From NCBI RefSeq assembly GCF_003207955.1, contig NZ_NOXG01000002.1:124001-188000 (forward strand): a DNA stretch of 64,000 bases, given 5' to 3'. The DNA is from Novacetimonas pomaceti. GTDB lineage: Bacteria; Pseudomonadota; Alphaproteobacteria; Acetobacterales; Acetobacteraceae. The position numbers and the translations under genes were made by a program. Positions 50,349 to 59,786 of this stretch are shown one piece after another. Every line of letters begins with the position of its first letter. The stretch's first letter is position 1. Below the pieces are notes generated by a model. The model made no database searches. It saw only the letters and a program-made list of their open reading frames with translations, and was not told the origin of the DNA.

Positions 50349-51506
50349 ATGAAGACAGTTTCCGTTCTGGGCAGTACCGGCAGTATCGGCTGTTCCACTG
50401 TGGATCTGCTGTTGCAGGCGCCGGAGCGGTTCCGTGTCGTGGCCCTGGTGGGGGGGCGCAATGTTGCCCGCCTGGCGGAGCAGGCGCGCGCCCTGGACGC
50501 GGAATATGCGGTCATTGCCGACGAATCCCTGGTGGGGGAACTGGAAACCCTGCTGGCGGGAACGGACACACGCGTTTCCGGCGGGCGCGAGGCGGTGATC
50601 CGGGCGGCGGGCGTGCCTGTCGACTGGACCATGGCGGCGATTACCGGGGCCATCGGGCTGGAACCCACCCTGGCTGCGGTCCGCAACGGGCGTGCCGTGG
50701 CGCTGGCGAACAAGGAAGCGCTGGTCTGTGCCGGCGATGTCATGCTGCGCGCGGTGCGCGATGCGGGCGCGACGCTGCTGCCGGTCGATTCGGAACATAA
50801 CGCCATTTTCCAGTCGATGGCCGACGGGCAGGTCGATCAGGTTGAAAAGATCGTGCTGACCGCGTCAGGCGGCCCGTTCCGCCGCGCCACCATCGAGGAG
50901 ATGGAAAATGCCCCGCTGGAAGCCGCGCTGAAACACCCGACATGGAGCATGGGCGCCAAGATCACCATTGATTCCGCCACGATGTTCAACAAGGGGCTGG
51001 AACTGATCGAGGCGGCGCGCCTGTTCGACATGACGGAAGACCGGATCGATGTCATCATCCATCCCCAGTCCGTGGTGCACAGCATGGTGCAGTACACCGA
51101 TGGCAGCATCATAGCGCAGCTTGGTTCCGCCGACATGCGCATTCCCATCGCCCACACCCTGGCCTGGCCCAGGCGGATGGCGACCAATTCGCCGCGCCTT
51201 GACCTTGCCGCGCTGTCGCGGCTGGATTTCGAGGCCCCGGATGAGGAACGTTTCCCCGCGTTGCGCCTGGCGCGGGAATCGCTGCGCGCGGGCGGGGCGG
51301 CCTCCACGATCCTGTCCGGCGCCAATGAAATCGCGGTGGAGGCCTTCCTGAATCGCGAAATCGGCTTCCGGGATATTGCGCGGGTTGTCGAGGATGTGAT
51401 GCAATCACTGGGGAACCAGAGCGCGGATACGCTGGAGCAGGTCCTGCACTGGGACCGGGAGGCGCGACGCCTTGCTCTGGCCCGGATAACCGCCCGGGCC
51501 GCGTAA
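50349..51506 (+). CDS. dxr: 1-deoxy-D-xylulose-5-phosphate reductoisomerase
   Basis: Second enzyme of the MEP isoprenoid pathway, producing MEP with NADPH. It feeds the pathway used by the neighbouring uppS. The 385 residues have the NADPH motif VLGSTGSIGCSTVDLL, ALANKEALVCAGD, the metal/substrate block LLPVDSEHNAIFQSM, LTASGGPFR and HPTWSMGAKITIDSATMFNKGLELIEA. ATG 50349 follows the cdsA stop by 46 bp. The next gene is rseP. Confidence 0.97.
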   Translation: MKTVSVLGSTGSIGCSTVDLLLQAPERFRVVALVGGRNVARLAEQARALDAEYAVIADESLVGELETLLAGTDTRVSGGREAVIRAAGVPVDWTMAAITGAIGLEPTLAAVRNGRAVALANKEALVCAGDVMLRAVRDAGATLLPVDSEHNAIFQSMADGQVDQVEKIVLTASGGPFRRATIEEMENAPLEAALKHPTWSMGAKITIDSATMFNKGLELIEAARLFDMTEDRIDVIIHPQSVVHSMVQYTDGSIIAQLGSADMRIPIAHTLAWPRRMATNSPRLDLAALSRLDFEAPDEERFPALRLARESLRAGGAASTILSGANEIAVEAFLNREIGFRDIARVVEDVMQSLGNQSADTLEQVLHWDREARRLALARITARAA

Positions 51507-51563
51507 GGCCCGGCCGGGCAGGAGGACGACCGCGCGTGATCATCAGGGGAATACATAATCATC

Positions 51564-52670
51564 ATGCATGATCTGCTGCGGACCGTGCTGGCGTTCGCCC
51601 TGGTTCTGGGTGTGCTGGTTTTCATCCACGAACTTGGCCATTACCTGGCCGCGCGCTGGCGGGGCGTGCATGTGGAGGTGTTCTCCATCGGTTTTGGCAA
51701 GCCGCTCCTGCGCTGGCACGACAGCGTCGGCACGGAATGGCGGCTGTGTCCCGTTCCCCTGGGCGGTTATGTCAAGCCGCACGGGTTCGAGGGGCCGGAA
51801 GACGCGACCCCGGAACAGATGGCGGCATGGCAGCCGGGCCGGACGTTCCATGACAAGCCCGTGCTGTCACGGGCGATCGTGATCGTCGCGGGGCCGGTTT
51901 TCAATTTCCTGCTGGCGATCATCCTGTTCACCGGTCTGTTCGCCTTTGCGGGGCAGCCGCACATCCGCAATGTCGTGGCCGATGTCATGCCCAACAGCGC
52001 CGCGGCAGTCGCGGGCATCGTCCCGCATGACGCCATCGTGCGGCTGGGCGATCATCCCATTTCCGACGTGGCGGACCTGCAGGCGCGGGTGGCTGCCGAA
52101 CCCGGTGCGCATATCGATGTCACGGTGCGTCGCGATGGCAGGGACCTGACCATGCCCCTGACGGTCGGTAGCGTGGCCGGCGCCAAGGGGCAGGCGCCGC
52201 ATGGGCAGCTCGGGGTTTCCTTCCTTGCGGAAATGGGCGCGCCGCAGTCCCTGCCGCATGCCTTCGTCTCCGCCGTGAAGGAGACATGGAACGTTTCGGT
52301 CCAGACCCTTGCGGGGCTGTGGCAGATGCTGACGGGACAGCATAGCACGAAGGATCTGGGTGGTCCGCTGCGCATCGCGCAGATGTCCGGACAGGTGGCG
52401 CAATATGGCGTGTCCAGTATCGTTTCGTTCATGGCGCTATTGTCGATTAATCTGGGCCTGATAAACCTGTTTCCCATACCGATTCTCGATGGGGGGCGGC
52501 TGATGTTCTATATCCTCGAAGGAATAATGGGCCGTCCGGTGTCGCGCCGGGTCCAGCAGGTCAGCTTCCAGGCGGGATTCGCGCTGATCGCCAGTCTGTT
52601 TTTATTTTCGACATTTAACGATCTTTCGCATTTCGGCCTGTTTCAATGGCTGGCGTCACATGTCGGATGA
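51564..52670 (+). CDS. rseP: Site-2 zinc metalloprotease RseP
   Basis: Intramembrane protease of the RseP/S2P family, acting in the inner membrane on anti-sigma factors and remnant signal peptides. The 368 residues carry the zinc motif VFIHELGHYLAARW in the first helix, a PDZ domain (FAGQPHIRNVVADVMPNSAAAVAGIVPHDAIVRLGD), and the second catalytic motif INLFPIPILDGGRLMFY. About four transmembrane helices are present. It sits between dxr and bamA, the standard position. Confidence 0.96.
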   Translation: MHDLLRTVLAFALVLGVLVFIHELGHYLAARWRGVHVEVFSIGFGKPLLRWHDSVGTEWRLCPVPLGGYVKPHGFEGPEDATPEQMAAWQPGRTFHDKPVLSRAIVIVAGPVFNFLLAIILFTGLFAFAGQPHIRNVVADVMPNSAAAVAGIVPHDAIVRLGDHPISDVADLQARVAAEPGAHIDVTVRRDGRDLTMPLTVGSVAGAKGQAPHGQLGVSFLAEMGAPQSLPHAFVSAVKETWNVSVQTLAGLWQMLTGQHSTKDLGGPLRIAQMSGQVAQYGVSSIVSFMALLSINLGLINLFPIPILDGGRLMFYILEGIMGRPVSRRVQQVSFQAGFALIASLFLFSTFNDLSHFGLFQWLASHVG

Positions 52671-52815
52671 CGTAAGAATGGCAGCATGAGACAAGTGCTT
52701 GCACGACAGGGGCGATATCGGATACGTCCGCCCATGCGGATAATGCATGACAGCACGGAGATCACTTCTCCGCATGGCTGGCAGTGGGGCCAGTCCGCCT
52801 ACCGAATGGTGAGGA

Positions 52816-55308
52816 ATGCCGATTTTGTCGAGTAAACGTTCAGCGCTGCTTGCATCCGTTTGTGTTGTGCCGCTGTTCTGGACGGCAGGAGCCCGCGCTC
52901 AGGACGCAGGGCAGGAAGCTGCCCCGGATGCTCCCCCGGCCACCGGTATGGCGCCCTCGCCGGAAATGATGCCGGAGCAGCAGCCCGAAGTCGAAGCGAT
53001 CAAGCCACCGCCGCTGGCCGACCCGATCGAGGCGGTGGACATCAAGGGTAACGACCGTATCGAGACCAGCACGGTCCTGTCCTACATGGTGGTGCAGCCC
53101 GGCGACCGCTTTGACCAGGACCTCCTCGACCGTTCGCTCAAGACGCTTTATGCCACCGGCCTGTTCAAGGACGTGAGCATGCAGCGTTCGGGCAACGTGC
53201 TTGTCGTGCATGTCGTTGAAAACCCCATCGTCAACCGGATCGTGTTCGAGGGGAACCATACCGCCAAGGACGAAGACCTCACGAAGGTCATATCGCTGCG
53301 TCCGCGCGCGGTGTTTTCCGCCAAGACGATTGCTGCCGACCGGCAGAAGATACTGGGCGTCTATGCGGAAAAGGCGCGATACGCCGCGACCGTCACGCCA
53401 CAGGTCATCCGGCTGGCCCATAACCGCGTCGATGTCATCTTCCGCATCAACGAGGGCCAGAAGACGCTGATCCGCAAGGTGACCTTCGTGGGGAACCGTA
53501 CCTTCACCAGCACGCGGCTTGCCGGGATCGTGTCCTCGAAGGAAACGGCATGGTACCGCTTTTTCTCTTCCAGCGATCAGTACAACCCCGAACGCATAAA
53601 GTATGACGCGGAACTGCTGCACCGGTTTTATCTGAAGAACGGTTTTGTCGATTTTCAGGTCAAGAACGCGACCGGCGAACTCTCGCCCGACCGCAAGACG
53701 TTCTACATCACCTATACGATGGAAGAGGGACCGCGGTACCGCCTGAACAAGATGGACATCCGTTCCTCGCTGCGGCACGTCAGCGCGGCGTCCCTGCACA
53801 AGTACATCTCGCTGTTCCACAACCAGTGGTATGACGGCAGCGCGATCCAGCATAACGCGACGGCGATGCAGGAAATCCTGCAGGCGAAGGGGTATCCGTT
53901 CGCGATGGTCCACCCCGAAATCGCGCGTAACCCGGAAAAGCGGACGGTCAACCTTCTGTTCGATGTCAGCGAAGGCCCGCGCATGTATGTCGAGCGCGTC
54001 GACATCAACGGCAACACCATCACGGAGGACAAGGTCATCCGCCGGCAGTTGCCCATGTCCGAAGGCGATCCGTACACCCCGATGGACCGCAAGTATTCCA
54101 AGGCGATTCTGGAGGATCTGGGCTTCTTCAAGACCGTCTCGATCGACCAGACGCCGGGATCCTCGCCCGACAAGGTCAACATTTCCGCCGACGTGGTGGA
54201 AAAGCCGACGGGCGAATTCTCGCTGGGCGGCGGGTATTCGACCGATGCGGGCGTGCTGGGCAATATCGGCCTGAAACAGCATAACCTGCTGGGAACGGGC
54301 ATTGACGCCGGTTTCTCGGGTACGGCAGCGTATTACGAGGACCAGGCGGATATTTCGGTAACGGATCCGTATTTCCTCAACCGCAACCTGGTGGCCGGCA
54401 TAGACATCTACGGCATCCAGAACCGTTACATGACGTACCAGAACTACTCCGAAGGCCGGTACGGCATGACGCTGCGCATGGGGTATTCGTATAACAACCA
54501 CCTGTCGCAGTCGTGGAGCTATACGCTGACGGACCGAGACGTTGGCGATACCTGGTCCGATTCTTCGTGGTATGTTCTGGATCAGGCGGGCTGGTCGCTG
54601 CTGTCGCAGCTCAGCACCACGCTGACCTATGACACGCGCGATCGCCGCTCGCAGCCACATAGCGGGTACGTCGTGCGCATCGGCGGCGATTTCGCGGGTA
54701 TCGGCGGCAACGAACGCTATGTCCGTGGCAAGATCGACGCGGCCTATTACCTGCCGCTCGACAACCTGATGGGCAACCACGACTGGACCGTCGAATTCAA
54801 GGCCGGTGCCGGCGACATCGCCAACTGGGGCGGTGGGCGCAGCGACATCATCGATAACTTCTACCTTGGCGGCACGTCGCTGCGCGGCTTCCTCGACGGT
54901 GGCGCGGGACCGCGTTCGATGGGTATCCATTCGCGCACGATCGATGGCGTGACCTATCCCATGCATTCGCAGGAAGATTTCCTGGGTGGCCGGTTCCTGT
55001 ACACGGCGTCGGCGCAGGTCGACTTCCCGATGCCGTTCGCGGCGGACATGGGGATCAAGGGGCGGTACTTCGTCGATGTGGGCGGACTGGACGGCCTGCG
55101 CGTGCGCAATCGCTATACCTCGCCCAATGACGGTTACAAATACACGCCGGTATATGGCGATACACTGATCCCGCGTGTCAGTACCGGTGTCGGCTTCTCT
55201 TGGAAAAGCCCGTTTGGTCTGATTAACATTGATCTGGGTGTGCCGATCATCAAACAGAAGCATGACCGTACCCAGTTGCTCCGCTTCGGCTTCGGCCAAC
55301 AATTCTGA
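52816..55308 (+). CDS. bamA: Outer-membrane protein assembly factor BamA
   Basis: Core of the BAM machine that inserts beta-barrel proteins, including the OmpA-like proteins in this window. The 830 residues have a signal peptide (LLASVCVVPLFWTAGARA), a Pro-rich stretch, five POTRA domains (starting about residue 70: EAVDIKGNDRIETSTVLSYM; later VTFVGNRTFTSTRL, VDINGNTITEDKVIRRQLPM) and a C-terminal 16-strand barrel ending in LLRFGFGQQF with the C-terminal Phe. GAGGA touches ATG 52816 directly, an unusually short gap; TTG 52825 would give standard spacing and still keep the signal peptide. Confidence 0.96.
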   Translation: MPILSSKRSALLASVCVVPLFWTAGARAQDAGQEAAPDAPPATGMAPSPEMMPEQQPEVEAIKPPPLADPIEAVDIKGNDRIETSTVLSYMVVQPGDRFDQDLLDRSLKTLYATGLFKDVSMQRSGNVLVVHVVENPIVNRIVFEGNHTAKDEDLTKVISLRPRAVFSAKTIAADRQKILGVYAEKARYAATVTPQVIRLAHNRVDVIFRINEGQKTLIRKVTFVGNRTFTSTRLAGIVSSKETAWYRFFSSSDQYNPERIKYDAELLHRFYLKNGFVDFQVKNATGELSPDRKTFYITYTMEEGPRYRLNKMDIRSSLRHVSAASLHKYISLFHNQWYDGSAIQHNATAMQEILQAKGYPFAMVHPEIARNPEKRTVNLLFDVSEGPRMYVERVDINGNTITEDKVIRRQLPMSEGDPYTPMDRKYSKAILEDLGFFKTVSIDQTPGSSPDKVNISADVVEKPTGEFSLGGGYSTDAGVLGNIGLKQHNLLGTGIDAGFSGTAAYYEDQADISVTDPYFLNRNLVAGIDIYGIQNRYMTYQNYSEGRYGMTLRMGYSYNNHLSQSWSYTLTDRDVGDTWSDSSWYVLDQAGWSLLSQLSTTLTYDTRDRRSQPHSGYVVRIGGDFAGIGGNERYVRGKIDAAYYLPLDNLMGNHDWTVEFKAGAGDIANWGGGRSDIIDNFYLGGTSLRGFLDGGAGPRSMGIHSRTIDGVTYPMHSQEDFLGGRFLYTASAQVDFPMPFAADMGIKGRYFVDVGGLDGLRVRNRYTSPNDGYKYTPVYGDTLIPRVSTGVGFSWKSPFGLINIDLGVPIIKQKHDRTQLLRFGFGQQF

Positions 55309-55315
55309 GGTGATA

Positions 55316-56188
55316 ATGTTGCGTTATTCCGGCGTTCGTCTATTTGCTGCCGCTGTTGCGCTCGGGTGCGGCAGTCTGGTCGGATCTGCTGCGCATGCGC
55401 AGAACAATTCCGGCTGGTTCGTGCCCAAGGCGTCCCAGCAGCAACCGGAGCACGCGGCCGGCCATGCGGCCCAGCCCGCTCCGCAGCCGGTGCCCCTGCC
55501 CGCGCCGCCCGCCGACAGCGACGAGGCCCAGTCCCAGACGCCGCCGGTCCTGCCGCTGCCGCAGATTCCCGCATCCCCCGACCTGCCCAAGGGTTCTCCG
55601 CCGCCCGCGCCGGTTATCGGCGTCATCAGCGTTCCTGACGTGATGCGCCTGTCCACCGCGGCGCAGCAGGCGGAACGCGTGCTGGGCGCGCGTCGTGACG
55701 AACTGGCCCGCGATGCGCAGAAGGAACAGGCGTCGTGGCGTGACGAGCAGCAGAAGCTGCAGGGTCAGGCGCGCAGCATGACGTCGGACCAGATCCAGGC
55801 GAACGAGCGCAAGCTGCAGGAACGCGTGATCGCGGCGCAGAAGAACTTCCGCAACCGCAACCGCATCATTCAGGAAGCGGCCCAGGTTTCGCTGGGGCAG
55901 ATCGAGCGTGAGCTGGTGCAGATCATCCGCCAGGTGGCGGCAAGCCGCAGCATGAACCTTGTCCTGCATCGCGAGCAGGTGGCGCTGAGTCAGGATAGCC
56001 TGGACATCACCCAGCAGGTCGCGACGCAGCTGAACTCGGTCCTGCCGAGTGTCTTCATCCCCGCCGCGAACGTTGATCCGGAAGTGCTGGCGAAGTCGGG
56101 CACCATGCCCACCACCGCCGACGCCGAACAGGGTGGCGCTGCTGCTCCGGCCGCTCCGGCTGCCGCCGCCGCGAAGGCGAAGCGGTAA
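55316..56188 (+). CDS. skp: OmpH/Skp-family periplasmic chaperone with proline-rich extension
   Basis: Holdase chaperone that carries unfolded outer-membrane proteins to BamA. The 290 residues are much longer than typical Skp (about 160-200). A signal peptide (LFAAAVALGCGSLVGSAAHA) is followed by roughly 70 residues rich in Pro, Gln and Ala (about 40-105). Then comes the Skp core: GVISVPDVMRLSTAAQQAERVLGARRDEL, a coiled-coil tentacle region and IIRQVAASRSMNLVLHREQVAL, and an Ala-rich tail. GAGGTGAT lies upstream of ATG 55316. It is 7 bp after bamA and 22 bp before lpxD. Confidence 0.9.
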   Translation: MLRYSGVRLFAAAVALGCGSLVGSAAHAQNNSGWFVPKASQQQPEHAAGHAAQPAPQPVPLPAPPADSDEAQSQTPPVLPLPQIPASPDLPKGSPPPAPVIGVISVPDVMRLSTAAQQAERVLGARRDELARDAQKEQASWRDEQQKLQGQARSMTSDQIQANERKLQERVIAAQKNFRNRNRIIQEAAQVSLGQIERELVQIIRQVAASRSMNLVLHREQVALSQDSLDITQQVATQLNSVLPSVFIPAANVDPEVLAKSGTMPTTADAEQGGAAAPAAPAAAAAKAKR

Positions 56189-56210
56189 AGTCGGGGACTT
56201 GGACAGATCC

Positions 56211-57290
56211 ATGCATGTGCAGGAGCAGAGCGGGCCGGGCGATACGCGTTTCTTTGTCTCGGCCGGTCCGTTTGACGCCGCCGAACTTGCGCGTTGCGCC
56301 GGGGCCGAGCTTCGGGGATCCGATGCAGCGCTGGATGGCGCGGCGCGTTTTTCCGGCATAGCACCGCTTCAGTCCGCAGGGGCCGGGCAGGTCAGCTTCC
56401 TTGATAACCGGCGCTATCTTCCATTGCTGGAAAAGACGGGGGCGGGTGCGGTGATCGTCGCGCCCGCCTTCGTGGACAAGGTTCCGGCCCATGCCGTCGC
56501 GCTGGTGTCGAAGACGCCCTATCTCGCATGGGCGCGGGTGGCGTCGCGTTTCTATCCCGCGCCGCCGGTCGATCCCGGCATCCATCCCACCGCGATTGTC
56601 GGGGACGGGGCGGTGGTCGACCCGTCCGCCGCCATCGGCGCCTTCAGCGTGATCGGCGCGCGGGTGCGCATCGGGGCGGGCGTATGTATCGGGACGCATG
56701 TCACGGTTGGCGATGGCGTGGAAATCGGCGCGCGCAGCCGTATCGGCAGCCATGTCTGCCTGTCGCATGCCCTGCTGGGCGAACGCGTGACGCTGCTGCC
56801 GGGTGTGCGGATCGGGCAGGAGGGCTTCGGCTTTGCCGTCGGGCCGGACGGGTTCGAGACCGTGCCGCAGCTTGGCCGTGTGATCCTGGAGGACGGGGTC
56901 GAGGTCGGGGCCAATTCGACCATCGACCGTGGTTCGATTCGCGATACCCTGATCGGCGCGGGTTCGCGCCTCGACAATCTGGTGCAGATCGGCCATAATG
57001 CGCGTCTGGGGCGGTGCTGCATCGTGGTGTCCCAGGCCGGTATTTCGGGCTCGACGGAACTGGGTGATTTTGTCACGGTCGCGGCGCAGGCCGGGCTGAT
57101 CGGGCATATCAAGATCGGTGACAAGGCACGGATCGGCGCACAATGTGGCGTCATGTCCGATGTGGAGGCCGGGGCCGATGTCATCGGAAGCCCGGCGATG
57201 CCGTTCAGGGAGTTTTTCCGAAACGTGGCGTTCCTGCGTCGTCTGGCGAAGAAGCCGGCGCAGGACCGGGGTCGTGAGAAAGACGACTAG
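56211..57290 (+). CDS. lpxD: UDP-3-O-acylglucosamine N-acyltransferase
   Basis: Third step of lipid A synthesis in the cytoplasm. The 359 residues have an N-terminal uridine-binding domain (ARFSGIAPLQSAGAGQVSFLDNRRYLPLL) and a left-handed beta-helix of hexapeptide repeats (AIGAFSVIGARVRIGAGVCIGTHV). The catalytic His is in LDNLVQIGHNARLG. ATG 56211 is chosen because upstream in-frame sequence is an Arg/Pro-rich shadow of skp. Gene order skp-lpxD-fabZ-lpxA is conserved across Gram-negative bacteria. Confidence 0.95.
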   Translation: MHVQEQSGPGDTRFFVSAGPFDAAELARCAGAELRGSDAALDGAARFSGIAPLQSAGAGQVSFLDNRRYLPLLEKTGAGAVIVAPAFVDKVPAHAVALVSKTPYLAWARVASRFYPAPPVDPGIHPTAIVGDGAVVDPSAAIGAFSVIGARVRIGAGVCIGTHVTVGDGVEIGARSRIGSHVCLSHALLGERVTLLPGVRIGQEGFGFAVGPDGFETVPQLGRVILEDGVEVGANSTIDRGSIRDTLIGAGSRLDNLVQIGHNARLGRCCIVVSQAGISGSTELGDFVTVAAQAGLIGHIKIGDKARIGAQCGVMSDVEAGADVIGSPAMPFREFFRNVAFLRRLAKKPAQDRGREKDD

Positions 57291-57362
57291 GCGCCCGGGC
57301 GCGGCAAGGAACATTCAACCGGCAGGGGGCATGGCTGCCCAGTCAGTTCGCAGCTGCCGCCC

Positions 57363-57872
57363 ATGCCGAATAGATGGTTGGACGACGTGGATAAAGAAGT
57401 AGAGGCATTACCGACAGCACAGGCGCCGCAGAGTGTCGAGGCAATCGATATCATGCGCATCATGGAGGCGATTCCCCATCGTTATCCCTTCCTGCTGATT
57501 GACAGGATGGTCGATATCGTTCGGGGGCAGTCGGCGGTCGGCATCAAGAATGTGTCCGTCAACGAACCGCACTTCCAGGGGCATTTCCCCGCGCGGCCCG
57601 TGATGCCCGGCGTGCTTATCATCGAGGCGATGGCCCAGACGGCGGCGACCCTTGTGGTCCTGACGCTGGGTGAGGCGTTCGAGGGGAAGCTGGTCTATTT
57701 CATGACGATTGACGGCGCGAAATTCCGCCGTCCCGTGGGACCTGGCGACCAGCTGCGGATTTCCGTTGAAAAGGAACGCAGCCGCGCGAATGTGTGGAAG
57801 TTCAAGGGAATCGCGCGGGTGGACGGCGTTTCGGTTGCCGAAGCCACGTTCAGCGCGATGATCATGGGCTGA
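57363..57872 (+). CDS. fabZ: 3-hydroxyacyl-[ACP] dehydratase
   Basis: Dehydrates 3-hydroxyacyl-ACP in fatty acid elongation; it competes with LpxA for 3-hydroxyacyl-ACP, which explains its place in the lipid A cluster. The 169 residues carry the hot-dog-fold active site HFQGHFPARPVMPGVLIIEAMAQ (catalytic His and Glu), preceded by IPHRYPFLLIDRM. The first about 25 residues are variable; GTG 57387 is an alternative start that removes eight of them. lpxA follows. Confidence 0.95.
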   Translation: MPNRWLDDVDKEVEALPTAQAPQSVEAIDIMRIMEAIPHRYPFLLIDRMVDIVRGQSAVGIKNVSVNEPHFQGHFPARPVMPGVLIIEAMAQTAATLVVLTLGEAFEGKLVYFMTIDGAKFRRPVGPGDQLRISVEKERSRANVWKFKGIARVDGVSVAEATFSAMIMG

Positions 57873-57986
57873 GGCCCGTCCCGCGCAACGGAAATGATCG
57901 ACCGGCGCCGGCAGCACCCGCAGGGGGCATGCGGCGTTGTGTTCAAGGCTTTATCTCCGGCGGCTGTCTGCCGGGAGGCCGTCGAA

Positions 57987-58886
57987 ATGGAGGCTGTTCT
58001 GGCACAGAGCGCATCTACCGGCGCGACGAGGGATGCGGAACCTTTGGGCGCCGCTGAAATCCATCCCTCGTCCATTGTTGCCCCTGGCGCGCGGATTGGC
58101 CGGGGCGTATCCATCGGTCCGTGGTGCACCATCGGTCCGGATGTGGTGATCGATGATGGTGTGCGGCTGATTTCCCATGTCGTGATCGACGGGCATACGC
58201 ATATCGGCGCGGGGGTTGTCTGCTATCCCTTCACCACGGTGGGGATGGAGCCGCAGGACCTCAAATACAAGGGCGAGCCCACCCGCTGTGTCGTGGGTGC
58301 GGGAACCATCATCCGCGAAAACGTCACCATCCATCGCGGGACCGCCACGGGGGTAGGGATCACCCGTATCGGGGAAAACTGCCTGATCATGGCGAATTCC
58401 CATGTGGCGCATGACTGTACGCTGGGCAAGGGCGTCATCATCGTCAACAATGTCGTCATGGGCGGCCACGTCATGATTGGCGACAATGCCCGGATCATGG
58501 GGTCGGCCGCGCTGCACCAGTTCGTGCGGATTGGCCATGCCGCCCTGGTCGGGGGCGTCTGCGGGGTGGAAGCCGACGTCATCCCCTATGGCAGCGTGCT
58601 GGGAAACCGCGCGCGCCTTGTCGGGCTGCACTGGATCTGGCTGCGTCGCAATGGCGTGGCCCCTGACGACATCCGCCGCATGCGGCTGGCGTTCCGCGCA
58701 CTGTATCCCAAGGCCGCGCATGCCAGCGACGCCGTGTTCCAGGAACGCCTGGCCTATGTGCGCGTGCATTATGGCGATGACGCGCGGGTGGCGGAAATCC
58801 TCGATTTCATCGCCGCGCCGACGCATCGCGGACTGGTGCGCGTGCAGAGAAGCTCCTCTGAAATGATCGAGTCCGATGGCGCCTGA
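57987..58886 (+). CDS. lpxA: UDP-N-acetylglucosamine O-acyltransferase
   Basis: First step of lipid A synthesis: transfers 3-hydroxyacyl from ACP to UDP-GlcNAc. The 299 residues form a left-handed beta-helix with hexapeptide repeats (ARIGRGVSIGPWCTIGPDVVIDDGV). The catalytic His is in NSHVAHDCTLGKGVIIVNN, and a C-terminal helical domain follows (GVAPDDIRRMRLAFRALY). GGGAGG eight nt before ATG 57987 fixes the start; this leaves about 28 residues before the first repeat, longer than in E. coli (262 total). It overlaps lpxI by 11 nt. Confidence 0.95.
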   Translation: MEAVLAQSASTGATRDAEPLGAAEIHPSSIVAPGARIGRGVSIGPWCTIGPDVVIDDGVRLISHVVIDGHTHIGAGVVCYPFTTVGMEPQDLKYKGEPTRCVVGAGTIIRENVTIHRGTATGVGITRIGENCLIMANSHVAHDCTLGKGVIIVNNVVMGGHVMIGDNARIMGSAALHQFVRIGHAALVGGVCGVEADVIPYGSVLGNRARLVGLHWIWLRRNGVAPDDIRRMRLAFRALYPKAAHASDAVFQERLAYVRVHYGDDARVAEILDFIAAPTHRGLVRVQRSSSEMIESDGA

Positions 58887-59769
58887 TCCCGTCACGGATC
58901 AGCCGCCGTCCCATTCCCGTGCCTCCCCGCCCTGCATAGGTATCCTTGCCGGGGGCGGTCCGCTTCCCGCGCAGGTGGCGCGTTCCATCACTGCCGCGGG
59001 CGGCAGTGTTTTCATCATTGGATTCGAGGGATTCGCCGACCCCGACGTCATCGGGCCATGGCCCCATCGTTTCATCCGTCTGGCCGCGGCAGGGGATATC
59101 CTTGCGACCCTTCGCCAGCACGGGTGCCGTGAACTGGTCCTGATCGGGCCGGTCCGCCGTCCTTCCTTTGCCACGCTGCGTCCCGATGCCGTCGGGGCGC
59201 GGATTCTCGCACGGGTTGGCCGCGCCCTGTTTTCAGGCGATGACGGGCTGCTGGGCGCGATTGTCCGCGTGCTGGGTGAAGAGGGATTCGTCGTGCGTGG
59301 CGCGCATGAATACCTTCATGCCTCGGTCGGGCGGCGCGGGGTTATGGGACGTATCCATCCCGACCGGGTCGCGCTGTCGGATATCGCGCGGGGGCGTCGC
59401 GTGGTCCATGCGCTGGGCGCGCTTGATATCGGTCAGGGCTGCGTGGTGCAGGACGGGCTTGTCCTTGGGGTCGAGGCGATCGAGGGCACGGACGAGATGC
59501 TTGAACGCGTCGGGCGATACCGTCAGGATGGTCGTCCCGGCGGGGTTCTGGTCAAGATGATGAAGCCCGGGCAGGAACGGCGCGCCGACCTGCCGACCAT
59601 CGGGCCGGAAACCATCCGTCGTGTCGTTCGCGCGGGCCTGCGTGGCATCGCGTTCGAAGCCGGGGCCACCCTGATGACCGACCCGGAAGGCTGCATCGCG
59701 CAGGCGGACGAGGCAGGCGTCTTTCTGGTGGGAATCACGGCGGACGGGACGGAGGAATCCCATCCATAA
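58876..59769 (+). CDS. lpxI: UDP-2,3-diacylglucosamine pyrophosphatase LpxI
   Basis: Hydrolyses UDP-2,3-diacylglucosamine to lipid X, the LpxI (DUF1009) alternative to LpxH. The 297 residues start GILAGGGPLPAQVARSITAAGGSVFIIGFEGFADP. The C-terminal domain follows with VVQDGLVLGVEAIEGTDEML, GGVLVKMMKPGQERRADLPTIGPETI and GIAFEAGATLM. In many Alphaproteobacteria lpxB comes next, but here gloA follows, so lpxB must be elsewhere. Confidence 0.93.
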   Translation: MAPDPVTDQPPSHSRASPPCIGILAGGGPLPAQVARSITAAGGSVFIIGFEGFADPDVIGPWPHRFIRLAAAGDILATLRQHGCRELVLIGPVRRPSFATLRPDAVGARILARVGRALFSGDDGLLGAIVRVLGEEGFVVRGAHEYLHASVGRRGVMGRIHPDRVALSDIARGRRVVHALGALDIGQGCVVQDGLVLGVEAIEGTDEMLERVGRYRQDGRPGGVLVKMMKPGQERRADLPTIGPETIRRVVRAGLRGIAFEAGATLMTDPEGCIAQADEAGVFLVGITADGTEESHP

Positions 59770-59786
59770 AAAAGGAGAGAAACGTC

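Noticed and set aside
52840..55302. An 820-codon open frame antisense to the whole of bamA, and similar long ones opposite alaS (14542-17160) and prfC (6560-8416)
   Set aside because: In GC-rich genomes strong third-position GC bias leaves stop-free antisense frames. These have Arg/His/Gly-rich, low-complexity translations and no ribosome sites, and the sense genes are certain.
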